A stretch of 6,585 nt of DNA from Clostridiales bacterium UBA1316. Its GTDB lineage: Bacteria; Bacillota; Clostridia; Oscillospirales; Oscillospiraceae. The DNA lies in contig DBTM01000084.1 in assembly GCA_002307055.1 (NCBI GenBank), forward strand, positions 1 through 6,585. Direction: 5' to 3'. Shown piece after piece: positions 6,164-6,585 of the stretch. The notes below the pieces were generated by a model that had not been told where the DNA came from, ran no database searches, and saw only the letters and a program-made list of their open reading frames with translations. Within the stretch, counting starts at the first letter, position 1, and each line of letters opens with the position of its first letter. Made by a program: the position numbers and the translations under genes.

Positions 6164-6585
6164 ATGAACGGAATAATAGTCATTGACAAGTCGGCGGGCT
6201 GGACATCGTTTGATGTTATCGCAAAGCTCCGCGGTATTTTGAAGGAAAAGCGTATTGGGCACAGCGGAACGCTCGACCCGATGGCAACAGGCGTACTGCC
6301 TGTTTTTATAGGGCGCGCAACCCGCGCTATCGAGTTCTGCGAATCGTATGATAAAGAATATATTGCCGGTCTTCGTCTCGGCATTGTGACGGATACGCAG
6401 GATACGACAGGGAATATTCTGGCTGCAGCCGAGGTACAGGCTACGTGGTCTGACGTAGAACAAGCCGTGCAAAAATTTACCGGTTTGCAAGAACAGCTGC
6501 CCCCCATGTATTCTGCTATTAAGATCGGCGGACAAAGGCTCTATGAGCTGGCACGGCGCGGCATTGAGGCGGATAGGAAACCCCG
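6164..6585 (+). CDS. truB: tRNA pseudouridine(55) synthase TruB, partial (N-terminal part)
   Basis: TruB converts uridine 55 in the T-loop of tRNAs to pseudouridine. The gene is cut by the window end after 140 complete codons, about half of a normal TruB. The N-terminus MNGIIVIDKSAGWTSFDV matches the family start. The catalytic motif IGHSGTLDPMATGVL holds the nucleophile Asp38. KEYIAGLRLG (Tyr66), the TDTQDTTG block and LPPMYSAIKIGGQRLYELAR, all conserved in TruB, follow in order. The C-terminal PUA-like region lies beyond the window. The ATG is 4 nt after the nrnA TGA and has no clear Shine-Dalgarno, so initiation may depend on ribosomes finishing nrnA. An upstream in-frame TTG at 6149 has no well-spaced ribosome binding site either and is less likely. 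ribF and rpsO often follow in related genomes, but that cannot be seen here. Confidence 0.96.
   Translation, partial: MNGIIVIDKSAGWTSFDVIAKLRGILKEKRIGHSGTLDPMATGVLPVFIGRATRAIEFCESYDKEYIAGLRLGIVTDTQDTTGNILAAAEVQATWSDVEQAVQKFTGLQEQLPPMYSAIKIGGQRLYELARRGIEADRKP

Noticed and set aside
6035..6535. Minus-strand open frame (166 codons) across the nrnA end and truB
   Set aside because: The + strand here encodes the DHHA1 motif and the TruB catalytic motif in full. The opposite frame resembles nothing I know and is explained as a shadow.
1..6585. A hidden novel system such as a defence, mobile or biosynthetic module
   Set aside because: Every stretch of appreciable length is occupied by an intact, recognised housekeeping gene in the conserved order. 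No extra gene, insertion, array or unusual cargo was seen.

Overview
This window is an uninterrupted stretch of the bacterial nusA-infB translation and transcription operon, all on the + strand: rimP (32-484), nusA (507-1562), ylxR/rnpM (1625-1894), ylxQ (1887-2312), infB (2309-4774), rbfA (4809-5204), nrnA (5197-6159) and the first 140 codons of truB (6164-6585, cut by the window end). Gene order, a NusA that ends right after KH2, an IF-2 with two IF2_N modules around a long low-complexity linker, and a DHH/DHHA1 nanoRNase between rbfA and truB all point to a Bacillota (Firmicute) chromosome. The moderate GC content and the style of the proteins suggest class Clostridia, perhaps an Oscillospiraceae/Ruminococcaceae-like member; that finer placement is inference.

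Layout: coding density is very high. ylxR/ylxQ overlap by 8 nt, ylxQ/infB by 4 nt (ATGA) and rbfA/nrnA by 8 nt; nrnA and truB are 4 nt apart. The remaining gaps are 22 nt (rimP-nusA), 62 nt (nusA-ylxR) and 34 nt (infB-rbfA). I see no convincing promoter or intrinsic terminator, so the genes are probably cotranscribed from a promoter left of the window. No tRNA, rRNA, CRISPR array, mobile element, frameshift or pseudogene was found. There is no stretch over 300 bases without a gene.

How the genes work together: RimP and RbfA mature the 30S subunit; IF-2 delivers initiator tRNA and joins the subunits; NusA controls RNA polymerase pausing, termination and antitermination; YlxR (RnpM) and YlxQ are small RNA-binding proteins, YlxR being linked to RNase P; NrnA degrades short RNA oligonucleotides; TruB makes pseudouridine 55 in tRNA. 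Together it is a housekeeping RNA-metabolism and ribosome-assembly operon.

I find no undescribed system. The second-look items are small: a perfect 9-bp inverted repeat containing the infB stop codon just before the rbfA ribosome binding site, two 18-nt in-frame tandem duplications in disordered protein segments (IF-2 linker and RbfA tail), a basic C-terminal extension on YlxQ, an imperfect direct repeat in the widest intergenic gap, and a truB start without a visible Shine-Dalgarno.
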